Below, piece by piece: positions 1-9,262 of a stretch of DNA of 64,000 nt. Position 1 is the first letter of the stretch. Every line of letters starts with the position of its first letter. This DNA is from Pseudomonas sp. PB106 (GTDB lineage: Bacteria; Pseudomonadota; Gammaproteobacteria; Pseudomonadales; Pseudomonadaceae): assembly GCF_009764645.1 (NCBI RefSeq), contig NZ_RWIM01000220.1:20555-84554 (forward strand), written 5' to 3'. Both the position numbers and the translations under genes were made by a program. The notes beneath the pieces are model-generated. The model saw only the letters and a program-made list of their open reading frames with translations, was not told the DNA's origin and did not search any database.

Positions 1-1290
1 CTGGCCGGTGTGGGTCTGCGCAGCGTTGCGGATCGCATGGCCGCGCTCATCCAGCAGAATGCTGTAACCGCGACCAAGCGTTGCCAGCGGGCTGACCACG
101 TGCAGCGTCTGCATCTGACTGTGCAGTTGCAGGCGACGGTTTTTCAGGCCTTCGCGCATCGCCCGAGGCAGGCGTTCGGCGAGGCTGTCGAGGCGCTGGC
201 GCAGCATCGCCAACTGGCGGCCCGGATGTTGCGCGGCGAGGCGGGTTTCCAGGCGGATCAAGCGTTCGCGACGAGTGTTCAAATGACGCTCAAACGCCCG
301 GCGCATGCGCATGTCCAGATCATCCAGACGTTGCGCTTGCTGGCGCAGACGTTCGCCGGGATGACGCAGGCGCCGGGCCATGCCTTCCAGACGCAAGCGA
401 TCACGCATCAAACGGTCGCGCATGCGCATCACCAAGCGGCGATGCAGGCTTTCGACCTGACGGATCAGGTGGCTGGAATCGGGCGCGAGCAATTCGGCGG
501 CAGCGGATGGCGTCGGTGCGCGGACGTCGGCGACAAAGTCGCTGATCGACACATCGGTTTCATGGCCGACTGCGCTGACAATCGGCGTCACGCAGGCATC
601 AACGGCGCGGGCCACGGCTTCTTCGTTGAAGCACCAGAGGTCTTCCAGCGAACCGCCGCCACGGGCGAGGATCAACGCGTCGAACCCACGGGCATCGGCC
701 ATTTTCAGGGCGCGGACGATTTGCGCGGTGGCTTCGCGGCCCTGCACGGCGGTCGGAATCAGCGTCAGCTGTACCTGCGGCGCACGGCGGCGGAACACAC
801 TGATGATGTCGCGAATCACCGCGCCGGTTGGCGAACTGATGATGCCGATGCGCTGCGGATGCGCCGGCAACGGCACTTTGCGTTCGGCACTGAACAGGCC
901 TTCAGTGCTGAGTTTTTCTTTCAGTGCATCGAAGGCCAGACGCAGCGCACCGTCACCGGCAGGTTCAACGGTGTCGAGAATCAGCTGATAGTCGCCACGG
1001 CCCTCGAACAGCGAGACCTTGCCACGCACCTTCACCGCCAGGCCGTCCTTCAGCGCCTGACGCACGCGCGCGGCGTTCTGCCGGAACAATGCACAGCGCA
1101 CCTGTGCGCCGCTGTCCTTGAGGGTGAAATAGATGTGGCCGGACGCCGGGCGGGCGAGGTTGGAAATTTCGCCTTCGACCCAGATGTTGCTGAACACGTC
1201 TTCGAGCAACACCCGCGCGCGGCCGTTGAGCTGGCTGACGGTCAGGACTTCACGGTCCAAGCCAAGTCTTGCAAAGGGATCTTTAATCAT
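1..1290 (-). CDS. xseA: Exodeoxyribonuclease VII large subunit (3' part cut by window edge)
   Basis: Large, catalytic subunit of the XseA-XseB nuclease, which degrades single-stranded DNA in both directions. The visible 430 codons begin MIKDPFARLGLD, with an N-terminal OB-fold nucleic-acid-binding region (about residues 5-105). The conserved exonuclease core follows, including RIGIISSPTGA, LARGGGSLEDLW and VGHETDVSISDFVADVRAPTPSAA split across that stretch, then an Arg-rich helical coiled-coil region. The family is about 450-460 residues, so only some 30 C-terminal residues are missing beyond position 1. The start is the ATG at 1288-1290. Family assignment is secure from the motifs. Confidence 0.96.
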   Translation of the reverse strand, partial: MIKDPFARLGLDREVLTVSQLNGRARVLLEDVFSNIWVEGEISNLARPASGHIYFTLKDSGAQVRCALFRQNAARVRQALKDGLAVKVRGKVSLFEGRGDYQLILDTVEPAGDGALRLAFDALKEKLSTEGLFSAERKVPLPAHPQRIGIISSPTGAVIRDIISVFRRRAPQVQLTLIPTAVQGREATAQIVRALKMADARGFDALILARGGGSLEDLWCFNEEAVARAVDACVTPIVSAVGHETDVSISDFVADVRAPTPSAAAELLAPDSSHLIRQVESLHRRLVMRMRDRLMRDRLRLEGMARRLRHPGERLRQQAQRLDDLDMRMRRAFERHLNTRRERLIRLETRLAAQHPGRQLAMLRQRLDSLAERLPRAMREGLKNRRLQLHSQMQTLHVVSPLATLGRGYSILLDERGHAIRNAAQTHTGQ

Positions 1291-1332
1291 GGGGCGCAGT
1301 TTAAAGGCATTCTTCCGCTGATTGCACGATCC

Positions 1333-1427
1333 CTGTAGGAGCTGCCGCAGGCTGCGATCTTTTGATCTTGATCGGCAGGAAAAAGATCAAAAGATCGCAG
1401 CCTCGTTTCACTCGTCAGCTCCTACAC
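1333..1427. repeat. REP-type inverted repeat (GTAGGAGCTGCC family)
   Basis: Two convergent arms, GTAGGAGCTGCCGCAGGCTG and its near-complement, flank a centre with AAAAGATC-type sequence. It lies between the convergent ends of xseA's upstream side and the LysR gene. The stop codon of the LysR gene (1422-1424) falls inside the right arm. Confidence 0.85.
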
Positions 1428-2309
1428 GGGAGGTGTGAAGGTCTGGATGAAGTGTTCGATCAGCGGTGTTGGATTCTGGCGGTAGGCGAGGGCGACGGTG
1501 CTGTGGCAATCGGGATCAGTCAACGGAAGAAATCGTACGCCGCTCGGTGCAATGTCCTGCATTGATTCAGGCAGCAGGGCGATGCCGAAACCGGCCTGAA
1601 TCAACTGCAATTGCGTGGTCTTGCGCGACATCACCCGCGCGGCTTTCGGGAAGAAACCCTGGCGCATGCACAGGTCGGCACACAGATAACTGAGGCCGCC
1701 GCGTTGCGGATGGGGAATGGAGATAAAGGCTTCGTCCTTCAGTTGTGCCAGATCGACTTCGGCTGCCTCGGCCAATCGATGCTCAGCCGGCACCGCCAGC
1801 AGCAACCGTTCAGTAAACAGCGGCACAATCTGAATGCCTTCGCGCTGGCGCAACACGGGCAACCGCAACAGGCCGATATCGAGGCGTCCCTCGGCCAGCT
1901 CTTCCAGTTGCGCCTCGGAAGACAACTTGCCGATGTCCAGCGACACGCCGCTCTGCTGATCAAGGTAGGTGCTGATCTGCTGAAGAAGCCAGCCGCTGAT
2001 CGTCACCGTACTCGAATGGCTCAAGCGCAAGGTGCCGCGTTGGCCATTGCCGACCGCAGTGGCCATGGCGCTGGCCTTGCTCAGCTCATTAAGCAGATTA
2101 CGTGCGCGAGGCAAAAAAGCTTCGCCCGCTGCCGTGAGTCGGGGCTGGCGCGCGGTGCGTTCGAACAGTGGCGTTTTCAGGCGCGTTTCCATGTCCTTGA
2201 TCTGCCGGCTCAGCGCCGATTGCGCAATGAACAAGCGTTCGGCGGCCGCGCTGAAGCTTCCGCATTCGGCGATTTCGACGAAGTAACGTAATTGACGGGT
2301 TGAAAGCAC
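1422..2309 (-). CDS. LysR-family transcriptional regulator
   Basis: A 295-residue LysR regulator. The N-terminal winged helix-turn-helix occupies about residues 1-60 (MLSTRQLRYFVEIAECGSF, then SAAAERLFIAQSALSRQI). The rest is a periplasmic-binding-protein-like inducer domain. It is transcribed divergently from the TauE-family permease gene at 2410 with 100 bases between them. This is the usual arrangement for a LysR protein controlling its neighbour, so regulation of that permease is inferred. The inducer cannot be told from the sequence. Confidence 0.93.
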   Translation of the reverse strand: MLSTRQLRYFVEIAECGSFSAAAERLFIAQSALSRQIKDMETRLKTPLFERTARQPRLTAAGEAFLPRARNLLNELSKASAMATAVGNGQRGTLRLSHSSTVTISGWLLQQISTYLDQQSGVSLDIGKLSSEAQLEELAEGRLDIGLLRLPVLRQREGIQIVPLFTERLLLAVPAEHRLAEAAEVDLAQLKDEAFISIPHPQRGGLSYLCADLCMRQGFFPKAARVMSRKTTQLQLIQAGFGIALLPESMQDIAPSGVRFLPLTDPDCHSTVALAYRQNPTPLIEHFIQTFTPPV

Positions 2310-2409
2310 GAGTCATGCCTTTTCGAGATGAGTAAGCGACCTGGAAGATATTAGTCGCAACCCTCGGCGCTGGCTAAAGTCATCTCAGGCTTATTAAGGA
2401 AGTAGACCC

Positions 2410-3177
2410 ATGAGTGTGGCGGCGTTGTTGAGCGAGTGGACATGGGGCGCCGGAGGTTGGGCGGTGATCGGGCTGGGCATCGCGTTGGCCTATATCGTGT
2501 TCGGCATTGCCGGGTTTGGCACGGCGCTGGTCGCGGGGCCGATTCTGATTCTTTTCATGCCCTTGTCGAAGATCGTGCCGTTGTTGGTGTTGCTGGATTT
2601 TGTCGCGGCGTTCGGCAATCTGCTGCCTTCGCGGCGGGATGTCGCCAAGCCCGAGTTGTTGCGGCTACTGCCGTGCATGGCGGTCGGTTGTACGTTGGGA
2701 GTGATTTTCCTGCTCAACCTGAAATCTGATGTGTTGCTGCTGTTGATGGGGCTGTTTATCAGCGCGTATGCGATTTACAGCCTGTGGGTGAAAGCGCGGC
2801 CGGCGCAATTGTCGGCGGCGTGGGCAGTGCCGATGGGCACGGTGGGCGGGTTGTTTGGCGCGCTGTTCGGCAGCGGCGGCTTTCTCTATGCGATCTATTT
2901 GAACAGTCGATTGCCGAAAGAGGCCGCCCGGGCCACGCAAAGTGCGCTGATCAGCTGCAGCACGGTGGTGCGTTTGAGCCTGTTCGCCATCGCCGGGGTG
3001 TATGCCGAGCTACCCTTGTTGATGTTGGCGTTGTGTCTGTTGCCGGCGATGGCGCTGGGGTTGTGGATTGGCCGGCGGTTAACCATCAGGTTGTCGCGTG
3101 AGGCGTTCGTGCGGTTGGTGACGTGGCTGGTGCTGGCGAGCGGGATTGCGTTGATCGGGCGTTACCTCAGCACTTGA
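2410..3177 (+). CDS. TauE/SafE-family membrane permease
   Basis: A 255-residue polytopic inner-membrane protein with about eight hydrophobic segments. It carries the family's duplicated glycine-rich motifs, VFGIAGFGTALVAGP near the N-terminus and GGLFGALFGSGGFLYAIYL in the second half. Members of this family export or import sulfite, sulfoacetate and other organic acids; the substrate here is unknown. A good Shine-Dalgarno (AAGGAAG, near 2396) precedes the ATG. It is divergent from the LysR gene, which probably controls it. Confidence 0.9.
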   Translation: MSVAALLSEWTWGAGGWAVIGLGIALAYIVFGIAGFGTALVAGPILILFMPLSKIVPLLVLLDFVAAFGNLLPSRRDVAKPELLRLLPCMAVGCTLGVIFLLNLKSDVLLLLMGLFISAYAIYSLWVKARPAQLSAAWAVPMGTVGGLFGALFGSGGFLYAIYLNSRLPKEAARATQSALISCSTVVRLSLFAIAGVYAELPLLMLALCLLPAMALGLWIGRRLTIRLSREAFVRLVTWLVLASGIALIGRYLST

Positions 3178-3216
3178 CCGGATTTCGTCAGGGATTAAGC
3201 TGCCGGCCGCACTGAT

Positions 3217-3313
3217 GCCATCGCGGGCAAGCCCGCTCCCACAGGTTTCTCTCGTGTACACAACATTTGTGATCGACCGAGATCCCTGTTGGAGCGGGCT
3301 TGCCCGCGATGGC
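3217..3313. repeat. REP-type inverted repeat (GGAGCGGGCTTGCCCGC family)
   Basis: Left arm at 3217-3244 (GCCATCGCGGGCAAGCCCGC...) and right arm at 3286-3313 (...GCGGGCTTGCCCGCGATGGC) are inverted copies around a 41-base spacer. It sits between the permease gene and the zinc-ribbon gene. Confidence 0.85.
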
Positions 3314-3361
3314 GGCGGAGTGAGCACCGCAGAACTTCCATTTGACGTCGCAGGCTGCACC

Positions 3362-3910
3362 ATGAATTCGCAAAGCATCATCGTCCCGAAAATTTCCACC
3401 CTGCCGGTCCATGAACCCCGGGCCCGGGCGATTCTGCGTTGGCTGGTACGCAAGAACATCGTCAAGGAAGAACTGAGCACCTGCGGTCGCACCGGCAATC
3501 GCATGGCGTATGCGATTGCCGACGGTGCGCGTGCCGTGGTCCTGCACCCGCAGGCATTGCCGTTCGGTGAGCCGATCAACGGCTTGGAGATCGTCACCAA
3601 GCGCTGCATCTACACCCCGGCCAAGGGGTTTCTCGAAGAGGCCGGGTGCGCCGAGTGCCGGCGTGAAGTCGGCGAAGCGCTGTTCGAAAGCCTTGAAGAA
3701 TGGTTTCCCGGCCGCACCGACAACTTCACCTGCCCGGAATGCGGGCATGAAGACGACATCAACGGTTTTCTGTTTTTGCAGGAATGTGCGTTTTCCAACC
3801 TCGGTTTCATCTTCAACAACTGGCTGGAAGCGGGCTTCAAGCAAAGCTTTATCGATGAGTTCGCCGATTGGCTCGATCAACCTGTCTCCTGGGTCAAGGT
3901 GGAGCTGTAG
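3362..3910 (+). CDS. Small cytoplasmic zinc-ribbon-like protein of unknown function
   Basis: A 182-residue soluble protein beginning MNSQSIIVPKISTLPVHEPR. Two CxxC pairs, CAEC (about residue 97) and CPEC (about residue 122), probably form one zinc ribbon. The C-terminal part is aromatic and acidic (SNLGFIFNNWLEAGF). Homologues in pseudomonads are often labelled 'sugar ABC transporter ATPase', but there is no Walker A or ABC signature here, so that label is not supported. The ATG at 3362 was chosen over an upstream in-frame start because the REP element occupies 3217-3313. Confidence 0.8.
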   Translation: MNSQSIIVPKISTLPVHEPRARAILRWLVRKNIVKEELSTCGRTGNRMAYAIADGARAVVLHPQALPFGEPINGLEIVTKRCIYTPAKGFLEEAGCAECRREVGEALFESLEEWFPGRTDNFTCPECGHEDDINGFLFLQECAFSNLGFIFNNWLEAGFKQSFIDEFADWLDQPVSWVKVEL

Positions 3911-3961
3911 GGCCGGGCGTTCCCGTACATCAGCAACATTGATATTAAGCTGAGTTTTACG

Positions 3962-3990
3962 TTGCTCCGAAGGGGGTGTCTGACTATAAT
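3962..3990 (+). promoter_or_regulatory. Sigma-70-type promoter of guaB
   Basis: TTGCTC (3962-3967), a 17-base spacer and a perfect TATAAT (3985-3990) lie 37-65 bases before the guaB ATG. A GGGAG Shine-Dalgarno at about 4014-4018 follows. Confidence 0.75.
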
Positions 3991-4026
3991 GGCGCGCTTC
4001 CATTTTCCCGCTCGGGAGCCCCCGCG

Positions 4027-5496
4027 ATGCTGCGTATCAGCCAAGAAGCTCTGACATTCGACGACATTCTCCTAGTGCCCGGTTATTCCGAGGTGCTTCC
4101 TAACGAAGTCAGTCTCAAGACCCGCCTTACCCGTGGCATCGAGCTGAACATTCCTCTGGTTTCTGCTGCAATGGACACCGTCACTGAAGCCCGTCTGGCA
4201 ATCGCCATGGCTCAGGAAGGTGGCATCGGCATTATCCACAAGAACATGACCATCGAGCAGCAAGCTGCCGAAGTGCGTAAGGTCAAGAAGTTCGAAGCCG
4301 GCGTCGTCAAGGATCCGATCACCATTGAGGCAGATGCCACGGTGCGTGACCTGTTCGAATTGACCCGCATGCACAACATTTCCGGCGTTCCGGTACTGCA
4401 CGATGGCGACCTGGTCGGCATCGTTACTTCCCGTGACGTGCGTTTCGAAACCCGTCTGGAAGCCACCGTACGTGAAGTGATGACGCCTAAAGAGCGTCTG
4501 GTCACCGTGCGTGAAGGCGCCGACAAGAACGAAGTCCGCGAGCTGCTGCACAAGCACCGTCTGGAAAAAGTTCTGATCGTCGACGACAAGTTTGCCCTCA
4601 AAGGCATGATGACCGTCAAAGACATCGAAAAAGCCAAAGCCTACCCGCTGGCCAGCAAAGACGATCAAGGTCGTCTGCGCGTGGGCGCTGCGGTCGGTAC
4701 CGGTAAAGACACCGGTGACCGCGTAGCTGCCCTGGTTCATGCCGGTGTGGACGTGGTGGTGGTCGACACCGCCCACGGTCATTCCAAAGGCGTGATCGAC
4801 CGCGTTCGCTGGGTCAAAGAGAATTTCCCTGAAGTGCAGGTGATCGGCGGCAACATCGCCACCGGCGCCGCTGCCAAGGCTCTGGCCGAAGCAGGCGCTG
4901 ACGCCGTCAAGGTCGGTATCGGCCCGGGCTCGATCTGCACCACCCGTATCGTCGCCGGTGTCGGCGTCCCGCAAATCAGTGCCATCGCCAACGTTGCCGC
5001 TGCCCTTGAAGGCACCGGCGTTCCATTGATCGCCGACGGCGGCATCCGTTTCTCCGGTGACCTGTCCAAGGCCATCGTAGCCGGTGCTTCCTGCGTGATG
5101 ATGGGCTCGATGTTCGCCGGTACTGAAGAAGCGCCGGGCGAGATCGAACTGTTCCAGGGCCGTTCGTACAAGGCGTATCGCGGCATGGGTTCGCTGGGCG
5201 CCATGTCCCAGGCGCAAGGTTCTTCCGACCGTTACTTCCAGGACTCCTCGGCAGGCGCCGAGAAACTCGTTCCGGAAGGCATCGAAGGCCGTGTGCCGTA
5301 CAAAGGCACCCTGAGCGCGATCATTCACCAGTTGATGGGCGGCCTGCGTTCCTCGATGGGCTACACCGGTAGCGCCAACATCGAAGAAATGCGCACCAAG
5401 CCTGAGTTCGTGCGGATCACCGGTGCTGGCATGGCCGAATCCCACGTTCACGACGTGCAGATCACCAAAGAAGCGCCAAACTACCGCGTAGGTTGA
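4027..5496 (+). CDS. guaB: Inosine-5'-monophosphate dehydrogenase
   Basis: Oxidises IMP to XMP with NAD+, the committed step of GMP synthesis. At 489 residues it matches the bacterial family length exactly. It begins MLRISQEALTFDDILLVPGY. Two CBS domains interrupt the TIM barrel at about residues 95-205 (VVKDPITI..., SGVPVLHDGDLVGIVTSRD). The catalytic loop GPGSICTTRI places the active-site cysteine at residue 304. The start is the ATG at 4027, supported by spacing from the Shine-Dalgarno; an upstream in-frame codon would overlap the promoter. guaA follows 99 bases downstream. Confidence 0.98.
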   Translation: MLRISQEALTFDDILLVPGYSEVLPNEVSLKTRLTRGIELNIPLVSAAMDTVTEARLAIAMAQEGGIGIIHKNMTIEQQAAEVRKVKKFEAGVVKDPITIEADATVRDLFELTRMHNISGVPVLHDGDLVGIVTSRDVRFETRLEATVREVMTPKERLVTVREGADKNEVRELLHKHRLEKVLIVDDKFALKGMMTVKDIEKAKAYPLASKDDQGRLRVGAAVGTGKDTGDRVAALVHAGVDVVVVDTAHGHSKGVIDRVRWVKENFPEVQVIGGNIATGAAAKALAEAGADAVKVGIGPGSICTTRIVAGVGVPQISAIANVAAALEGTGVPLIADGGIRFSGDLSKAIVAGASCVMMGSMFAGTEEAPGEIELFQGRSYKAYRGMGSLGAMSQAQGSSDRYFQDSSAGAEKLVPEGIEGRVPYKGTLSAIIHQLMGGLRSSMGYTGSANIEEMRTKPEFVRITGAGMAESHVHDVQITKEAPNYRVG

Positions 5497-5521
5497 GCCT
5501 TCAAGCAATAAAGTAAGCAAC

Positions 5522-5544
5522 CGGGGCTGTTTGATTCAGCCCCG
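5522..5544 (+). terminator. GC-rich hairpin between guaB and guaA
   Basis: CGGGGCTG, a seven-base loop, then CAGCCCCG, followed by a weak T-rich stretch. It could partly terminate guaB transcripts or stabilise the guaB mRNA; guaA is probably still partly co-transcribed. Confidence 0.55.
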
Positions 5545-5595
5545 AGTTGTTTCTGAATCACGACTGTTTCTGAACGACTTAGACGAGACTGAATC

Positions 5596-7173
5596 ATGGC
5601 CCTCGATATTCACGCTCACCGCATCCTGATCCTCGACTTCGGTTCGCAATACACCCAACTGATTGCCCGCCGCGTGCGCGAGATCGGTGTGTACTGCGAA
5701 CTGCACCCGTTCGACATGGACGAAGATGCGATCCGCGAATTCGCACCTAAAGGCGTCATCCTCGCCGGCGGCCCCGAGTCCGTACACGTCGCCGACAGCC
5801 CGCGTTGCCCACAGGCAGTGTTCGATCTGGGCGTACCGGTTTTCGGTATCTGCTACGGCATGCAGACCATGGCCGAGCAACTGGGCGGCAAGGTTGAAGG
5901 TTCCGAACTGCGTGAGTTCGGTTACGCCCGCGTTGACGTGGTTGGCAAGAGCCGCCTGCTCGACGGCATCGAAGACCACATCGACGCTGACGGCCTGTTC
6001 GGCCTCGACGTGTGGATGAGCCACGGTGACAAAGTCACCAAGATGCCGGAAGACTTCCACATCCTCGCCAGCACCCCGAGCTGCCCGATCGCCGGTATGT
6101 TCAACGACGACCGTGGCTACTACGGCGTGCAGTTCCACCCGGAAGTGACCCACACCAAACAGGGCGGTCGCATCCTGTCGCGCTTCGTTCTCGACATCTG
6201 CGGCTGTGAAGCCCTGTGGACGCCGTCGAAAATCGCTGAAGACGCTATCGCCAACATCCGCGCACAAGTCGGCACCGACAACGTGTTGCTGGGTCTGTCC
6301 GGCGGCGTTGATTCCTCGGTCGTTGCCGCGCTGTTGCACAAAGCCATCGGCGACCAACTGACCTGCGTCTTCGTCGACAACGGCTTGCTGCGTCTGCACG
6401 AAGGCGAGCAAGTGATGGCCATGTTCGCCGAGAACATGGGCGTCAAAGTGATCCGCGCCAACGCTGAAGATCAGTTCCTCGACAACCTGGCCGGCGAAGC
6501 CGATCCGGAGAAGAAGCGCAAGATCATCGGTCGTACCTTCATCGACGTATTCGATGCCCAGTCGAACAAACTGGAAAACATCAAATACCTCGCTCAGGGC
6601 ACCATCTACCCGGACGTGATCGAGTCGGCTGGCGCGAAAAGCGGCAAGGCTCATGTGATCAAGTCGCACCACAACGTGGGCGGCCTGCCGGAAGAAATGA
6701 ACCTGAAACTGGTCGAGCCACTGCGCGAACTGTTCAAGGACGAAGTCCGTCGTCTGGGTCTGGAACTGGGCCTGCCGTACGACATGGTCTACCGCCACCC
6801 GTTCCCGGGCCCGGGCCTGGGCGTGCGCATCCTCGGTGAAGTGAAAAAGGAATACGCCGACCTGCTGCGTCGTGCCGACCACATCTTCATCGAAGAACTG
6901 CGCAAAGCCGACTGGTACCACAAAGTCAGCCAGGCCTTCGTCGTGTTCCAGCCAGTGAAATCGGTTGGCGTGGTCGGCGATGGCCGTCGTTACGCCTGGG
7001 TCGTTGCCCTGCGTGCAGTAGAAACCATCGACTTCATGACCGCGCGTTGGGCTCACCTGCCTTACGAACTGCTGGAAACCGTCTCCGGCCGCATCATCAA
7101 TGAAATCGAAGGCATTTCGCGCGTCACTTACGACGTGTCGAGCAAGCCGCCGGCGACGATTGAGTGGGAATAA
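5596..7173 (+). CDS. guaA: GMP synthase (glutamine-hydrolysing)
   Basis: Converts XMP to GMP with ATP and glutamine. At 525 residues it is the usual bacterial length. The N-terminal class I glutamine amidotransferase domain (to about residue 205) contains GICYGMQTMA with nucleophile Cys86 and FHPEVTHT with the catalytic His and Glu. The ATP pyrophosphatase domain has the P-loop LGLSGGVDSSVVA, and the C-terminal dimerisation domain ends SKPPATIEWE. It is the second gene of the guaBA cluster. Confidence 0.98.
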   Translation: MALDIHAHRILILDFGSQYTQLIARRVREIGVYCELHPFDMDEDAIREFAPKGVILAGGPESVHVADSPRCPQAVFDLGVPVFGICYGMQTMAEQLGGKVEGSELREFGYARVDVVGKSRLLDGIEDHIDADGLFGLDVWMSHGDKVTKMPEDFHILASTPSCPIAGMFNDDRGYYGVQFHPEVTHTKQGGRILSRFVLDICGCEALWTPSKIAEDAIANIRAQVGTDNVLLGLSGGVDSSVVAALLHKAIGDQLTCVFVDNGLLRLHEGEQVMAMFAENMGVKVIRANAEDQFLDNLAGEADPEKKRKIIGRTFIDVFDAQSNKLENIKYLAQGTIYPDVIESAGAKSGKAHVIKSHHNVGGLPEEMNLKLVEPLRELFKDEVRRLGLELGLPYDMVYRHPFPGPGLGVRILGEVKKEYADLLRRADHIFIEELRKADWYHKVSQAFVVFQPVKSVGVVGDGRRYAWVVALRAVETIDFMTARWAHLPYELLETVSGRIINEIEGISRVTYDVSSKPPATIEWE

Positions 7174-7207
7174 TCCTGCACAAACCTTGACGGTTTGATC
7201 GCTGGAT

Positions 7208-7243
7208 AAAAAGCCGCGTGAACGCGAGTTCACGCGGCTTTTT
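7208..7243 (+). terminator. Rho-independent terminator of guaA
   Basis: A 16-pair stem (AAAAAGCCGCGTGAAC paired with its exact complement) around the loop GCGA, ending in TTTTTGC. Confidence 0.9.
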
Positions 7244-7372
7244 GCATTTATAAAATCGGCCCTGCGGTCCGTGGTCACGGCCGCTTTGCTGTTTCTTTCA
7301 CAGTTGCGGGTGTATCGTATTCGCCTTTTGCGGGCCCGGTGCCCGTCGCTGATTCGTGAGGTAGTTGAGTTC

Positions 7373-8749
7373 ATGTCCTTTACCCGTCGCCAAATCCTCG
7401 GTGGCCTGGCCGGTCTTGTTGTCGTTGGTGTCGGGGCGGGGGGCGCGTCGCGTTATTGGCTGGGCAAAATGGCTGACGCTGAGGCGGGGCATGATTACGA
7501 GCTGATCGCCGCGCCGCTGGACGTTGAGCTGGTGCCGGGGCACAAGACTGAAGCCTGGGCGTTCGGGCCGTCGGCGCCGGGCACTGAACTGCGCGTGCGT
7601 CAGGGTGAATGGCTGCGGGTGCGCTTCATCAACCATTTGCCGGTGGCGACCACCATTCACTGGCACGGCATTCGTCTGCCGCTGGAGATGGACGGCGTGC
7701 CGTATGTCTCGCAATTGCCGGTGCTGCCGGGCGAGTACTTCGATTACAAGTTCCGCGTGCCGGATGCCGGTAGCTATTGGTATCACCCGCACGTCAGCAG
7801 CAGTGAAGAACTGGGGCGTGGGTTGGTCGGGCCGCTGATCATCGAAGAGCGCGAGCCGACCGGTTTTGTGTACGAAAAGACCTTGAGCCTGAAGAATTGG
7901 CACATCGATGACGTAGGCAATTTCGTCGAGTTCAGCATTCCGCGTGAAGCGGCGCGTGGCGGTACGGCGGGGCGTTTGTCGACGATCAACGGTGTGCCAT
8001 TGCCGGTGATTGAATTGCCCGCTGGGCAGATTACGCGGGTGCGTTTACTTAACCTCGATAACACGTTGACGTATCGCATCAACATTCCCGGCGTCGAAGC
8101 AAAAATCTATGCGCTGGACGGCAACCCGGTCGAGCCACGCCCGCTGGGCAAGGAATACTGGTTGGGCCCCGGCATGCGTATTTGCCTGGCGATCAAGGCC
8201 CCGGCGGCTGGCGAGGAATTGTCGCTGCGCAACGGTCCGGTGCGTCTCGGCACGCTGCGCTCGGTGGCCAATACCGATGCGCCGACCGAGTGGCCAAAGG
8301 CGCTGCCCGCCAACCCGGTGGCCGAGCCGGACCTGGCCAAGGCCGAGAAACTCAACTTCAATTTCGAGTGGGTCGGCTCAGTATCGGTCAACACCGAAAA
8401 CGGCAAGCCACCGAGCCTGTGGCAGATCAACGGCAAGGCTTGGGATATCACCGACAAGACCTGCGCCGACCGACCGATTGCCAGCCTGAAACTGGGGCAG
8501 AGCTATATTTTCGAATTGAAAAACATGACCCAGTACCAGCACCCGATCCACCTGCACGGCATGAGCTTCAAGGTGATTGCGTCGAACCGGCACAAGATCA
8601 TTCCGTACTTCACCGACACCTATCTGCTGGGCAAGAACGAGCGTGCGCAAGTGGCGCTGGTGGCGGATAACCCCGGTGTATGGATGTTCCACTGCCACGT
8701 GATCGACCACATGGAAACCGGCCTGATGGCCGCCATCGAGGTGAAGTGA
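7373..8749 (+). CDS. Tat-exported multicopper oxidase
   Basis: A 458-residue periplasmic multicopper oxidase. The N-terminus MSFTRRQILGGLAG is a twin-arginine signal peptide. The copper ligands are present: HWHG (His96, His98), YHPH (His138, His140), HPIHLHG (from His390) and HCHVIDHMETGLM near the C-terminus, which supplies type 1 and type 3 ligands plus the axial Met. Substrate is unknown; CopA/CueO-like, phenol-oxidase or manganese-oxidising roles are all possible. The ATG at 7373 is chosen because it gives the intact Tat signal. The stop overlaps the tadA start (TGATG), so translation is probably coupled. Confidence 0.93.
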   Translation: MSFTRRQILGGLAGLVVVGVGAGGASRYWLGKMADAEAGHDYELIAAPLDVELVPGHKTEAWAFGPSAPGTELRVRQGEWLRVRFINHLPVATTIHWHGIRLPLEMDGVPYVSQLPVLPGEYFDYKFRVPDAGSYWYHPHVSSSEELGRGLVGPLIIEEREPTGFVYEKTLSLKNWHIDDVGNFVEFSIPREAARGGTAGRLSTINGVPLPVIELPAGQITRVRLLNLDNTLTYRINIPGVEAKIYALDGNPVEPRPLGKEYWLGPGMRICLAIKAPAAGEELSLRNGPVRLGTLRSVANTDAPTEWPKALPANPVAEPDLAKAEKLNFNFEWVGSVSVNTENGKPPSLWQINGKAWDITDKTCADRPIASLKLGQSYIFELKNMTQYQHPIHLHGMSFKVIASNRHKIIPYFTDTYLLGKNERAQVALVADNPGVWMFHCHVIDHMETGLMAAIEVK

Positions 8750-9246
8750 TGCGCCAGATTCGCCCCGCTGCGATCATCGACCGCAGCCGTGACCGCGATT
8801 TCATGCGCGAAGCCCTGACCCTCGCCGCACAAGGCGCAGCGCTCGGTGAAGTGCCGGTGGGCGCGGTGTTGGTGCAGGACGGCGCGATCATCGGTCGCGG
8901 CTTCAATTGCCCGATCAGCACCAGCGACCCGAGTGCCCACGCAGAAATGGTCGCGATCCGCGCAGCGGCGCAGGCGGTGGATAACTATCGTCTGCCGGGC
9001 AGTACGCTGTATGTGACGCTGGAGCCGTGCAGCATGTGCGCCGGTTTGATCGTGCATTCGCGGGTGGCGCGGGTGGTGTATGGGGCGCTGGAGCCGAAGG
9101 CGGGGATTGTGCAGAGTCAGGGGCAGTTTTTTACCCAGGGCTTTCTCAACCATCGAGTGTTGTATGAGGGCGGGGTGTTGGCGGAAGAGTGTGGGGCGGT
9201 GCTGACCGAATTCTTCCGGGCGCGGCGTGCGAAACCCACTGAATAA
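8749..9246 (+). CDS. tadA: tRNA-specific adenosine deaminase
   Basis: Deaminates the wobble adenosine of tRNA-Arg(ACG) to inosine. A 165-residue protein of the cytidine/deoxycytidylate deaminase fold, with zinc and catalytic motifs SAHAEM (HAE) and LEPCSMCAG (PCxxC) and the tRNA-binding C-terminal helix. The ATG overlaps the last two bases of the multicopper oxidase gene, an unusual partner for this housekeeping gene, which suggests translational coupling. Confidence 0.96.
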   Translation: MRQIRPAAIIDRSRDRDFMREALTLAAQGAALGEVPVGAVLVQDGAIIGRGFNCPISTSDPSAHAEMVAIRAAAQAVDNYRLPGSTLYVTLEPCSMCAGLIVHSRVARVVYGALEPKAGIVQSQGQFFTQGFLNHRVLYEGGVLAEECGAVLTEFFRARRAKPTE

Positions 9247-9262
9247 AGAACTGCATCGAACC

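Noticed and set aside
3362..3910. 'Sugar ABC transporter ATPase' label for the zinc-ribbon protein
   Set aside because: No Walker A, signature or Walker B motif exists; only CxxC pairs are visible.
4072..5520. Long minus-strand frame opposite guaB
   Set aside because: Same reason: an antisense artefact of codon bias with no family features.
5536..7374. Long minus-strand frame opposite guaA
   Set aside because: Antisense shadow of a conserved gene; no motif, start or Shine-Dalgarno.
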